Shown: positions 17,408 through 25,752 of the stretch, one piece after another
How positions within the stretch are numbered: the first letter of the stretch is position 1
Layout of the letters: the number at the start of each line of letters is the position of its first letter
Source of the DNA: Caryophanales bacterium UBA4855
GTDB lineage: Bacteria; Bacillota_I; Bacilli_A; RFN20; CAG-826
Direction of reading: 5' to 3'
DNA length: 63,932 nucleotides
NCBI GenBank assembly: GCA_002399785.1
Contig: DHEH01000004.1
Location: 150,126-214,057, forward strand
The notes under the pieces: generated by a model
What the model was told of the DNA's origin: nothing
Databases searched by the model: none
Seen by the model: only the letters and a program-made list of their open reading frames with translations
Made by a program: the position numbers and the translations under genes

Positions 17408-18447
17408 AGTACAACCTCCTGTGTTGCTCTAAATGTAAAATTAGCCAAAAATGATCCATACATTGCTAAATTGGTTGAATCTCTGTCCCATCCTTCTATA
17501 TAAATAGAAAAGACAAACCTTTTTGCTTCATTTGCCTTTAGTTCGATAAAATCTTGAGTATTATTGATTTTAGCCATATCAACTGAGTTCTCTTTGCTAA
17601 TTTCTAATCCGTTAGCAATAGAAGAAGCTAAATCAACATGCTTTACCCCACTTTTTGTATTAGCATCAAAGACGCTAGTCGTGGTAAGAACTTCTGTGTT
17701 CTCTCCATATTTTATCTTATTTTCGTCATTATATTCACCATATAATATTTCTTTTGCTTCGCCATCTTTTTTATCGTAATCGTAAAAACTATCCGAATCG
17801 ATATCTAATACACCACCAAAATAAGTTTCTTCAGTTTTCTGAGGGTCAAAAATGTAGAAATTACTATCAATTAATAAACCAAATCTCATAGATTTATTAA
17901 TAAAATTTAGATTAGTAAGAATTTCTTCGTCTGTAAAATCTGGAAACTCATCTTTTAAGGATTCTACTTTAGAAGCGTTTTTTGTTGTGTCAGGAACAAT
18001 CGTTGTTCCAGCTTGATCAACAGTTAAAGTGATGTCTTTATCACTTTTTAAATACATTTCTTTCGTAAAATACCCGTCAGTCGCTATATCGGTTTTGGTG
18101 TAAGTTTGAGAATCACTAAATTTTCCTACTGCATAAGCTTTTCTAAAAACTGGAAAATATTCGTCGTTAATACTATCTAACCAACTAGAACCAAACATGG
18201 AGCTAACTGGTGCAAATGAGGTCAATCCATCATTTATTGTCGAATCTTTAACAGAAGGGGAATATGTAATATTTCCTTCTTTATCTTTAATACCAATCTC
18301 TAAAGAAGCATCAGCACTGAGACTAATGTTAAAATTTGAAAGAATGACGGTTGTACTTGTTGCATACCACGCTAACGAGACAGAAACCGTCGCTAAACTC
18401 AATAAACTTATTGAGATTAAACTGATAAGTACAAGTTTTCTGTTCAT
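17404..18447 (-). CDS. Exported protein with SipW-type signal peptide (TasA-like), no. 1
   Basis: A 347-residue protein. MNRKLVLISLISISLLSLA followed by SVSLAWYATS is a SipW-dependent signal peptide: basic start, hydrophobic core, then the AWY box just after the cleavage region. The body is rich in aspartate, serine, threonine and tyrosine, like beta-sandwich fibre subunits. The C-terminal part has YIEGWDRD followed by FLANFTF, a motif shared with three neighbouring proteins. The start is set at 18447, one base after the preceding stop; a longer reading would begin inside the previous gene and bury the signal peptide. It overlaps the AAA+ gene (ATGA). It is a candidate minor subunit or anchor of a surface fibre. 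Confidence 0.78.
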   Translation of the reverse strand: MNRKLVLISLISISLLSLATVSVSLAWYATSTTVILSNFNISLSADASLEIGIKDKEGNITYSPSVKDSTINDGLTSFAPVSSMFGSSWLDSINDEYFPVFRKAYAVGKFSDSQTYTKTDIATDGYFTKEMYLKSDKDITLTVDQAGTTIVPDTTKNASKVESLKDEFPDFTDEEILTNLNFINKSMRFGLLIDSNFYIFDPQKTEETYFGGVLDIDSDSFYDYDKKDGEAKEILYGEYNDENKIKYGENTEVLTTTSVFDANTKSGVKHVDLASSIANGLEISKENSVDMAKINNTQDFIELKANEAKRFVFSIYIEGWDRDSTNLAMYGSFLANFTFRATQEVVL

Positions 18448-18448
18448 T

Positions 18449-19474
18449 TTATTTGCTTTCAAAAGACAACGATAAACCAAAAGCTTTATTAGCAATATTA
18501 TCGATACAATATTTGTCCCATCCTTCTAAAAATAAGTATGTATCCAAAGAAGCATAGCCACTATCATCAACTGTTGTTAAAGTTAATTTATTATCAACTA
18601 AATCACTTTTACCTTTATAAGTTTTTTTATTAAAGACAACATTAGTATTATCAAGAGGATAAACACCTTTTTGATGATTTGCATCGAATGTTGATTTACT
18701 GCTACTTGGTTCAGTATCTTCAGTTATTTGCTCTCCATAACTTTCTTCACCCGTATAGTAACCATAGTTAATTTCTCTTTCTTCGATATCACCTAAGTTG
18801 GTAACAAAGTTAGTAGAATCATAATAACCATCAAGATTTAGATCGAGAGGTCCACCATAGGTATCAACACCTTCGTTGTCCTCACTAAGATTAACTAAAC
18901 CATAGTTATTATTATTTCCGATATAATACATTCTTAAAGAGCGGTAGGCATTACCTTCACCGTTAAGTTGTGCTTCACTAAGATAAATTTCTTTATCATT
19001 AATTGTTGTATTATCCGATAAATTAACCATTCTAAATACATAATTCAAACGAATATAATAACTTTTATTAGCAGGGGTTTTCTTGTTTTCTAAATAAACA
19101 GGAGATTGAGTAAATTTGATATTACCTTCATTAATTTCTGAAGCCGTTACTAAGTTTAAAACATTAGTAGCATATCCATTACTTTCTAAAAAATATTTGA
19201 CAGTAAGAGTATTTAAGTTCCCATTTGCCCAATATATTTTATTTTCTTCAGGATCTTGTGATAAGCCATATTCAGTAAAGTCAACTAAATCAACTTCACT
19301 CTTTAATCCGACTTGGAATTTAGTTTCATTACCAACGCTTGTACCGCCATAAGCAATATTCGCCTTTGTGCTTATCTGATACCATGCTAAAGTGCCACTT
19401 AGCGAACTAAGCAAACAGACGCTAACAACAGTCATAATTGCAGCTAATCTTTTTCTATCACTTTTGGGTATCAT
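18449..19474 (-). CDS. Exported protein with SipW-type signal peptide (TasA-like), no. 2
   Basis: A 341-residue protein. A basic start MIPKSDRKRL is followed by a hydrophobic core ending in SGTLAWYQIS, the classical SipW-type box. The mature part is acidic and rich in N, Y, S and T. The C-terminus carries FLEGWDKYC followed by FGLSLSF, matching proteins 17404-18447, 19458-20303 and 21184-22179. It overlaps the upstream gene by 17 nt, so translation is coupled. Its function is inferred: a processed surface-fibre component released or assembled after cleavage by the operon's own signal peptidase. Confidence 0.78.
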   Translation of the reverse strand: MIPKSDRKRLAAIMTVVSVCLLSSLSGTLAWYQISTKANIAYGGTSVGNETKFQVGLKSEVDLVDFTEYGLSQDPEENKIYWANGNLNTLTVKYFLESNGYATNVLNLVTASEINEGNIKFTQSPVYLENKKTPANKSYYIRLNYVFRMVNLSDNTTINDKEIYLSEAQLNGEGNAYRSLRMYYIGNNNNYGLVNLSEDNEGVDTYGGPLDLNLDGYYDSTNFVTNLGDIEEREINYGYYTGEESYGEQITEDTEPSSSKSTFDANHQKGVYPLDNTNVVFNKKTYKGKSDLVDNKLTLTTVDDSGYASLDTYLFLEGWDKYCIDNIANKAFGLSLSFESK

Positions 19475-20303
19475 CTATAGCCTCCGCCGTATAAGCTTCA
19501 TAACTCATATCTAATTTCAAAGTGGCTCCTTGTGGCTTTTCAGCTTTACACTCAGGATCCTCACCCTCTAACCAGAAAACGATGGTATAACGCATAGAGT
19601 CTCCAGCTTTTAAACCTTTATAACTTCTTTTAAAGACCGTCTCACTATCATAAAATGGGGTTGTTTCTCCAGTTGTATCTGATAGATAAGAGTCACAAAG
19701 ACCATCAGTTTCTTTTCCAATACATTCAGAATTGGTTATATTACCATCACTATCATGACGTACTGAATTAGTTGCTTTAGCATATGTGACTTGGTTGTGA
19801 GTTGAAGAAGAAATAGTGTTCTCATAGAAGCGAACACGCAATATTTCATCTAAACTTGAATTGGTGTTATAAGATTTGTTGTTTTCAGTTAATTTAAGTT
19901 TTAGATCGTAATTAGCTGTATCATCGCCAACATTTTTAATAAAGTAAGTAAGTTTAAAATAGTAAAGTGCAGTGACTTCACCATCAGCATTGATTTTCTT
20001 TCCCAAGTTGTCAGAAGAGTTTTCATTATCTAAGACATCATCTTCAGGAATTGACTTAATAGTATATGTTTCAAAAGTTGCTAATTTATCAACAGTATAA
20101 AAACTGGTGGTATTATCAAAAGTTGAATCTTTAGATAAAGCTAATTCAGCACCACTGCCTTTAACTTCCAAAGTAAAATTACCTAAATCTTTCCCGATAA
20201 ACGCTAAAATAACAAAAGCTACAACTACTACGCTTGAGATCAAAGAAACAATAGCAACAACTTTCTTTCTTTTTCTCTTTTTTACGTATTCAAGTTCTAC
20301 CAT
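19458..20303 (-). CDS. Membrane-anchored protein, first gene of riboswitch operon
   Basis: A 281-residue protein. A very basic cytoplasmic start (KKRKRKK) precedes one membrane helix (about 15-36); unlike its neighbours it lacks the AWY box, so the helix may stay as an anchor. The outer domain is acidic and ends with FWLEGEDPEC followed by LKLDMSY, the same EGxD motif as the SipW-type neighbours. It could be the uncleaved base or anchor of the structure (inference). No strong ribosome site precedes the ATG at 20303; only a GGAAA lies about 19 nt upstream. It is first in an operon whose leader holds a c-di-GMP-I riboswitch with a terminator. Confidence 0.72.
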   Translation of the reverse strand: MVELEYVKKRKRKKVVAIVSLISSVVVVAFVILAFIGKDLGNFTLEVKGSGAELALSKDSTFDNTTSFYTVDKLATFETYTIKSIPEDDVLDNENSSDNLGKKINADGEVTALYYFKLTYFIKNVGDDTANYDLKLKLTENNKSYNTNSSLDEILRVRFYENTISSSTHNQVTYAKATNSVRHDSDGNITNSECIGKETDGLCDSYLSDTTGETTPFYDSETVFKRSYKGLKAGDSMRYTIVFWLEGEDPECKAEKPQGATLKLDMSYEAYTAEAIDDTQK

Positions 20304-20384
20304 AGTTTTGTTTAGTAAAATTTCCGTGCTTAAAAAATTTTAAACAAGAAAATATTCTATTGAATTATTATGTCCCAGAGAAAT

Positions 20385-20460
20385 AAAAAAACAGCCCTTA
20401 TACCTACCTATCAAATAGATTTAATCCGTTTAATATTCCTTTTTTGTAGGTAACTGGCTG
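20385..20460 (-). terminator. Riboswitch-controlled terminator
   Basis: On the minus strand the aptamer's 3' part CAGCC..TTACCTAC (RNA from 20460 to 20446) can pair with GTAGGTATAAGGGCTG (20407-20392), followed by a U7 run (20391-20385). Because this hairpin uses bases that the aptamer needs, ligand-bound aptamer should block it, giving an ON switch. Confidence 0.72.
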
Positions 20461-20520
20461 CCAATATATAGGCCCTATAGTTTTGCGTCACTAAATTTCT
20501 CTAGTTTTGCTTTTCACAAT
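20444..20520 (-). ncRNA. GEMM-I (cyclic-di-GMP-I) riboswitch 1
   Basis: Read on the minus strand, the leader shows the order of GEMM-I conserved blocks: AGCAAAACTAG, a GAAA-containing loop of helix P2, TTAGTGACGCAAAACTA, then GGGCCT, a short loop and TGGCAGCCAGTTACC. The GACGCAAA segment and the GAAA tetraloop are family hallmarks. The aptamer begins about 7 nt after a -10 box, so it is at the very 5' end of the mRNA. It controls the operon 20303 to 11052, which includes a signal peptidase and an EAL phosphodiesterase. Confidence 0.88.
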
Positions 20521-20524
20521 GTAC

Positions 20525-20552
20525 ATTATATATTATCAATTTCTAAAATCAA
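20525..20552 (-). promoter_or_regulatory. Promoter of riboswitch operon 1
   Basis: On the minus strand TTGATT (20552-20547), a 16-nt spacer and TATAAT (20530-20525). The aptamer starts at the expected transcription start. Confidence 0.75.
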
Positions 20553-20607
20553 GAAATATTTTTTAGTTTAAAAGCATTCAAATTATGTCGACCCAGTCGA
20601 TATAATT

Positions 20608-20637
20608 ATACTAAAAAAGTAACCTTGCGGTTACTTT
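20608..20637. terminator. Terminator overlapping the stop of the small membrane gene
   Basis: AAAAAGTAACC, loop GCAA, GGTTACTTTTTT on the minus strand. The TAA stop of the gene at 20631 lies inside the stem. Confidence 0.85.
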
Positions 20638-21032
20638 TTATCTCCTTCATTTTCTTTTTTATTTGATTCATTAGCTTTAGCTGTTAAATCTTTTAATAAT
20701 TCTTGTCTTAATTTTTCTTTTTCTTCTTCGCTAAGATCATTTAAGGCAACTTGTTTCTTCACATTATTCTTCTTAACATAGAAAAGAAGCCATAATACAT
20801 TAACAATTAATAATACGAATAAAGGAACAACGAAACATCCTAGATATACTCCAGTATTCTTTTGTAAATAATCGATAAAACCATCGGCTGGTACATTTGG
20901 ATCAATCTTAGCTGGCATAGTAGCAAGCATTATAATCGATACAACAAATAAAAATATAATTATAGCGGCATCAAGTACAAACAAACAAATATAAAGTATT
21001 TTCTTCAATTTTACTTTGTCCAATTTTTCCAT
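20631..21032 (-). CDS. Small two-helix membrane protein sharing the signal-peptidase tail
   Basis: A 133-residue protein with two membrane helices (about 12-36 and 60-83) and a charged cytoplasmic tail. The tail, LSEEEKEKLRQELLKDL ending EGDKK, is nearly the same as the C-terminal tail of the SipW-type signal peptidase (LSEEDRERLKKELL, GGDKK). This suggests a common cytoplasmic binding partner, perhaps the AAA+ or DUF2357 protein. Start at ATG 21032, with AAAGG about 9 nt upstream; a TTG at 21038 is the alternative. It is a single gene between the TasA-like gene and riboswitch operon 1, ending in a strong terminator. I do not recognise a named family. Confidence 0.7.
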   Translation of the reverse strand: MEKLDKVKLKKILYICLFVLDAAIIIFLFVVSIIMLATMPAKIDPNVPADGFIDYLQKNTGVYLGCFVVPLFVLLIVNVLWLLFYVKKNNVKKQVALNDLSEEEKEKLRQELLKDLTAKANESNKKENEGDKK

Positions 21033-21114
21033 ATTCAAAAACCTTTCAATAAATTAGTATTTAATATAATAACATATTTTTTTTAATAAAAGATACAAAT
21101 ATCTCGCTTACAAA

Positions 21115-21148
21115 CAACGAAAAAGCCCTTGGCATATGTCAAGGGCTA
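21115..21148. terminator. Strong terminator after TasA-like gene
   Basis: AGCCCTTG/CAAGGGCT stem with an 8-nt loop and a T-run on the minus strand. Confidence 0.88.
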
Positions 21149-21183
21149 TAAAATCTAGTAATTAATAAGAGTTAATCTAATAA

Positions 21184-22179
21184 TTAGGCAGCAGCTTTTT
21201 CAGCGAAGAAACCTAAACTTAAATTATAGGCAGCTGCAGAAATCTCATTTGTATTACAAAGTAAATCCTCACCTTCAAACCAAATATATGCATGATAGGT
21301 AAGTGATATTGCACCACTAACTTTTGCGTTTAAATCGCCTAAATAAGTCAAATCTGTTGTAGCAGTAGGTTTTACTTTTGTAACAAATGCCTCGCTATCT
21401 GTATAAATACCGGTGCCTTTAGTGGCGGTGGTTGCATCGCTATAAGCGGTATAAGCTAATCCAGTAGCTACATCAATCGCAGGATTTTGCACGGACAAAA
21501 CTGTTGTTGTTGTATCATAAGCTGGAGCCCAAACAAAATAACGCTCTAATGATTGAGCAGTAGTGCCAGTAAAATTAGTGCCAGCAGTCAAGACATCACT
21601 GTTTCTAAACCCAACTCTTAAAGCTGACTTAACATTTTTAGATTCAGTTTCTCCGGTTAATGTAGAAACTGCAGTAGTTGGATCAAAAAATACATTATAT
21701 TTTTGATCAACTTCTGCACTAAGAGTAAATTGAATGTCAAACTCAGCATAATAATAAACATTCTTTTCATAACCACTAGCACCTATTTTTGTTGCATAAG
21801 AACCTTTGTCAGCTTCAATTCCTGCTATATCTGTTAAATGAGTCATGCCGGTTATTGTGCCATTAGAATCAACATTAGCAATACTAGCTAAAGCACCTTC
21901 AGCTCCACTCTTTAAATCCAACGAACTATCTCTAAGAGTTTCAATATTGAACGAAGCAGCCGAACTATCATTTCCTGTTACAACTCCGGCTGTTCCGTGA
22001 GAAGCATTTCCGATAATGTTGACCTTTAAAGCAGCAGAAGCATTAACAGCAACGACATTTCCAACACCAACAGTAGATTTATTAGTAGCAGTAAACCAAG
22101 CAAGAGTACCAGTAGTAGTAGCAGCAATAGAAACGCCTAAAAGAGCAACAGCTCCAATAATAATTTTTGATTTTTTCAT
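21184..22179 (-). CDS. TasA-like exported protein, candidate major subunit
   Basis: A 331-residue protein. MKKSKIIIGAVALLGVSIA plus TTTGTLAWFTATNK is a textbook SipW-dependent signal peptide. The mature chain is rich in A, T, S, V and N with few charges, unlike its acidic neighbours, and ends with IWFEGEDLLC followed by YNLSLGF. Its own promoter region, a GGAGG ribosome site and a strong terminator suggest high, separate expression, so it may be the main fibre subunit with the others as minor parts. A 250-nt leader precedes it with palindromic sites but no riboswitch that I can recognise. TasA or camelysin-like function is inferred from the signal peptide and context, not from alignment. Confidence 0.78.
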   Translation of the reverse strand: MKKSKIIIGAVALLGVSIAATTTGTLAWFTATNKSTVGVGNVVAVNASAALKVNIIGNASHGTAGVVTGNDSSAASFNIETLRDSSLDLKSGAEGALASIANVDSNGTITGMTHLTDIAGIEADKGSYATKIGASGYEKNVYYYAEFDIQFTLSAEVDQKYNVFFDPTTAVSTLTGETESKNVKSALRVGFRNSDVLTAGTNFTGTTAQSLERYFVWAPAYDTTTTVLSVQNPAIDVATGLAYTAYSDATTATKGTGIYTDSEAFVTKVKPTATTDLTYLGDLNAKVSGAISLTYHAYIWFEGEDLLCNTNEISAAAYNLSLGFFAEKAAA

Positions 22180-22271
22180 ATGTGAATTTCCTCCATAAAA
22201 TCAATTTAAAAATAATAAAAATAAATTTGATAGTACAGAGTCATCTCTTCACTTTTTTCTAGGACAAAAAA

Positions 22272-22316
22272 AGTTCGAAATGAAATTGCTTATATATAAT
22301 GAACTAGTTCGAAACA
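22272..22316. promoter_or_regulatory. Palindromic sites upstream of TasA-like gene
   Basis: AGTTCGAAATGAAATT and AGTTCGAAACAAAATT are near-identical direct repeats about 35 bp apart, and GAACTAGTTC (22301-22310) is a perfect palindrome overlapping the second. They lie beside a TATATA-rich candidate -10. The acting protein is unknown. Confidence 0.4.
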
Positions 22317-22435
22317 AAATTCAAGAATTATTTTTATAAGATGTTTTAAAACATTATTTAAATTAAAAAAATTTTAAATTTTCTTCTTAAAATTCATTGT
22401 CAACTGTCATCTTGTATATAGAAGGAGGTAAAAAA

Positions 22436-23290
22436 TTAATTAACACCATTATCAAATCCAACTTGAGTAAACTTGATGGACATTCCTTGGTAGACATTAC
22501 TATTCCCATTAACTGAGTCTTGAATAAAATAATCAACATCTGGATTTGTTGATGTATGAGTTGTATCTTCATCATACTTAAAATAACAATTGCTTAAATT
22601 TGAGAATTCAATCATAAAGCAAAAATAACTTGCACCAATCGGAATATTAATATTTTTAATATTTCTAGCATCGTCGACTGTAGATGATGCTAGAAAATAA
22701 TCAGTAAGAGCAGTTGATTGAGCATTTGCAAAGGTATTAATTTGTGAAAAAGCAGTAGTATCATCAGTAGAAATAGGGTCAAGTACATATGTATTAACCG
22801 CATAACTTAAATTGATTTCTTTATCATTAGCTCCACCATCAACATAGATTTTCTTATTTGCATTATAAGGATTTATTGTTGAATCAGGAATTATGTAGTC
22901 GATATAAAAATTGCAATTATCTATCGCATCAGTTGCATTTAATTTAAACATATACATGTATCTAGTATCAGGCAAAGCTTCAACCATATCTAGTGGATTC
23001 AAAGTATCAATAGCTTTAGGATCATACATAGTAAAATCATCGAGAGCATCAATTGAAGGATAAGGAGAATCGGTAATATTAAAACCACTAAATTTTGTTT
23101 CACCACCAATCGTTGTAACCTTATTATCATTAAAGTAATAAAAGTCACCTGATAAATTGAATATTTTTATATTCGAAATACCATTATTAACTAATCGTTT
23201 AGAAATAAACCATCCTAAAGTGCCACCGAGTGAGATCACTGTGGCGGTAACTAAAGACATTAATGCAATTAAAAATTTCTTTTCTTTCAT
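22436..23290 (-). CDS. Exported protein with SipW-type signal peptide, no. 4
   Basis: A 284-residue protein. MKEKKFLIALMSLVTATVIS then LGGTLGWFISK is a SipW-like signal with GWF in place of AWY. The body is rich in D, N, S and Y, with no enzyme motif and no EGxD ending. The start at 23290 lies one base after the stop of the adhesin gene, so translation is coupled; the longer open frame into that gene lacks a signal peptide. It is the last gene of riboswitch operon 2. It is probably a minor subunit or chaperone-like partner of the large adhesin (inference). Confidence 0.7.
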   Translation of the reverse strand: MKEKKFLIALMSLVTATVISLGGTLGWFISKRLVNNGISNIKIFNLSGDFYYFNDNKVTTIGGETKFSGFNITDSPYPSIDALDDFTMYDPKAIDTLNPLDMVEALPDTRYMYMFKLNATDAIDNCNFYIDYIIPDSTINPYNANKKIYVDGGANDKEINLSYAVNTYVLDPISTDDTTAFSQINTFANAQSTALTDYFLASSTVDDARNIKNINIPIGASYFCFMIEFSNLSNCYFKYDEDTTHTSTNPDVDYFIQDSVNGNSNVYQGMSIKFTQVGFDNGVN

Positions 23291-23291
23291 A

Positions 23292-25751
23292 TTAAGCTCC
23301 GTAACTTGTCTTACTGATAGTAGCTGTCTTATAACCACCAGTATTATAAGGAATGATGTTTTTCTCAGTTGGATCTGTTGTTCCGTAGTGAACTGTATAT
23401 CCACAAGTGACTCCATTAGACTCGGTTCGGGCCATATCTAATTGATAAGATGGATATTGATCAATAAATGGTTTACCAGCGCCATCAGGAAGAGATGTAT
23501 CTATTTGCGAAAAATAAACTTTTGTATTACTTGAATTATTCCAATTGCTCCAAACGTCAGTAGTATTATCATAAGTTGCGCTAGTATTGTATAAATAATC
23601 AAGGTGAAATGTATCTTCACCAGCATAATTACCTAATCTATCAGTAAAAGTGATATCGAAATTTTTAAAATAAAGTTTCCAATTACCTAAAGTTTCACTA
23701 CCGTTCACACCTAACAAAAATAAAGGAGTACGTTTTCCAACAACACTTCCCCAGTTAAAATAACCAGCATTGGCACGAATTGATATCGTTTTATGTTGAA
23801 GAGTGTAAGTGTTGTTACTTGTTGGTTTAGAAGTAACGACACCATCATTTAATGACAAAGGATCACTTCCATCCTCTGAAACAACATTTCCATATTTGTA
23901 ATAACCGGTTGGAATTGTGGTTACGCCATCTGCCAAAGTGGTTAAAGGATCCATCGGTCCACCAGCTAAAGTATCAGGATTTACAGTAACGTCGTCGTAA
24001 TAATCGTAGTCATTATCACTACTACCATCAATATGAAATCCTGAACTGCTAATTGTTTCTCTCTTTCTAGTCCCTAACATATGCATAGAGTTTGTGGTAC
24101 TAGAACCACTTTGATCATAATAAAGATAATCAAAATCAAAGTTTATATAAAAGTCACCAGATTCCCCGAATAAACCAACAATTTGATTCCATATTCCGTC
24201 AATTGTTGATTGAGTAAGATTCATACAAATACTGTTTTTCGCTGTTAAATCTCTTTTGCCCATTTCGTTGTAGGTATTTTTAATAAAATACCAATATCCA
24301 GTAATATTAGTATCGTTATCAAGTCTGCCTTCCATAAAATTATCTAAAGTTAAAAAGTTTCCGGTATGGCTTATATCCGTTGCTTCATCACTTGATCTAT
24401 AATTTATAGTAGATAAACCTAATCCATGTTCGTTAGGTGTAATGGTAGATCCATTTACATCACAATCACCATAGAATCTAATCGATCTTTTGGCATTAGC
24501 GGTAAAATAACCATTTAGATTACTATTATAAATATTATTAATGTAACAATTTTTATACATTTCAGGACCATATTTTCCAGTTATATTGGTTGCTGCACCA
24601 GCTTTACCTGAATGAGTATAAGATAAACTCTGATTCTCATAAACCATTTCAAAATCAACACTTTCCTTTGATACTGAAGAGGTTGTATCGGAAATACTAT
24701 CGTCGATTCTTCTACCTATCAAAGTAGAGAAACTTCTAAAAGGCTTTAAAGTTGTTAAAATTTTTCCACCATATACACCAATATAAGTAGCATCTCCATC
24801 AAGGTGTCCAGCTACAATACCAATATAAGCAAGTTCTTTCTCATAGTATTTATCAACATTATTAACTTGGGAATTTGGAGTATGAATCAATTTCTTTGGT
24901 GCTTTCTTGTTTAAAGAATCAACTATTATAGAACCGGTATCACACCAAAATCTATAACGCTCAATAACATATCGAACGATACGATATTCATTGTTGATTA
25001 GTACTAGCGCTTCAACATAAATCTCATATGTTAACCATCCATTATAATCAGTACCAGAAATAATTGTTCCAGAATCCGTAATAACATTTGTATTGCTTGA
25101 TTTTGTTAATAAAGAATAAGCCTTATTGTTACTATCAGTGATTGTTGAACTAGATAACGTTAATGAAAAACTTGAAATAGTTAGTGAGATAGCATTAGAT
25201 GTATCTTCACTAATTAAACTTCGTAATGGATTGTTATTAATTGTTGTAGTTGGATCTTGATAGGAAGTTAGTGTTCCAGTACCTTCAACTGTTACATTTG
25301 TTAAGACAAAATTCTTAATTGTGCCACCTTGCGCCACATAACCAAACATTCCAACATCACTTAAATCACTTCCGACAACATGCAGATCAGTGATTGTATG
25401 ACCGTTTCCATTAAATTGAGAATAAAATGGTGTATCAATTGTTCCGATTGGCGCTAAAGTCCCAACACAAGTAAAATCGGCACCTAAAATAAAGTTTGTT
25501 TCTTTGGTAAAAACACCTAAATTTGTTAAAAAACTTAAGTTTTGTAGTTGAGTTTCATTACTAATTGTATAAGGATCAATTGCCGAACCATCTCCAGTAG
25601 TGAAAAAACTACTAAAATTAGTATTAACAATAATTTGCTGATCATACTTTTCATCATTTAAATATGCTGCATAAGTAATTGTTGCTCCGGCAGCAATTGA
25701 ACAAGCAAACAAACAAATAATAGAAACAACTTTCGAAAATTTCTTTTTCAT
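23292..25751 (-). CDS. Large exported GLUG-type adhesin-like protein
   Basis: An 819-residue protein with an N-terminal export signal: MKKKFSKVVSIICLFACS and a core ending ATITYAAYLND, a weaker SipW-like box. Residues about 48-165 contain TQLQNLSFLTN, FTCVGTLAPIGT, FNGNGHTITDLHV and VGMFGYVAQGGTIKNFVLTN, the repeat pattern of GLUG/right-handed beta-helix adhesins. The rest is long, S/T/N/D/Y-rich and without catalytic motifs. ATG 25751 is preferred over GTG 25766 because GAGGGG sits 7 nt before it. It lies between two SipW-type proteins in riboswitch operon 2, so it could be a tip adhesin whose synthesis follows c-di-GMP levels. Confidence 0.72.
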   Translation of the reverse strand: MKKKFSKVVSIICLFACSIAAGATITYAAYLNDEKYDQQIIVNTNFSSFFTTGDGSAIDPYTISNETQLQNLSFLTNLGVFTKETNFILGADFTCVGTLAPIGTIDTPFYSQFNGNGHTITDLHVVGSDLSDVGMFGYVAQGGTIKNFVLTNVTVEGTGTLTSYQDPTTTINNNPLRSLISEDTSNAISLTISSFSLTLSSSTITDSNNKAYSLLTKSSNTNVITDSGTIISGTDYNGWLTYEIYVEALVLINNEYRIVRYVIERYRFWCDTGSIIVDSLNKKAPKKLIHTPNSQVNNVDKYYEKELAYIGIVAGHLDGDATYIGVYGGKILTTLKPFRSFSTLIGRRIDDSISDTTSSVSKESVDFEMVYENQSLSYTHSGKAGAATNITGKYGPEMYKNCYINNIYNSNLNGYFTANAKRSIRFYGDCDVNGSTITPNEHGLGLSTINYRSSDEATDISHTGNFLTLDNFMEGRLDNDTNITGYWYFIKNTYNEMGKRDLTAKNSICMNLTQSTIDGIWNQIVGLFGESGDFYINFDFDYLYYDQSGSSTTNSMHMLGTRKRETISSSGFHIDGSSDNDYDYYDDVTVNPDTLAGGPMDPLTTLADGVTTIPTGYYKYGNVVSEDGSDPLSLNDGVVTSKPTSNNTYTLQHKTISIRANAGYFNWGSVVGKRTPLFLLGVNGSETLGNWKLYFKNFDITFTDRLGNYAGEDTFHLDYLYNTSATYDNTTDVWSNWNNSSNTKVYFSQIDTSLPDGAGKPFIDQYPSYQLDMARTESNGVTCGYTVHYGTTDPTEKNIIPYNTGGYKTATISKTSYGA

Positions 25752-25752
25752 A

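Noticed and set aside
19060..19090. Further copy of the dispersed repeat in the exported-protein gene
   Set aside because: Only about 15 positions around CCCCTGCTAAT match and the second half is missing; not counted among the 13 copies.
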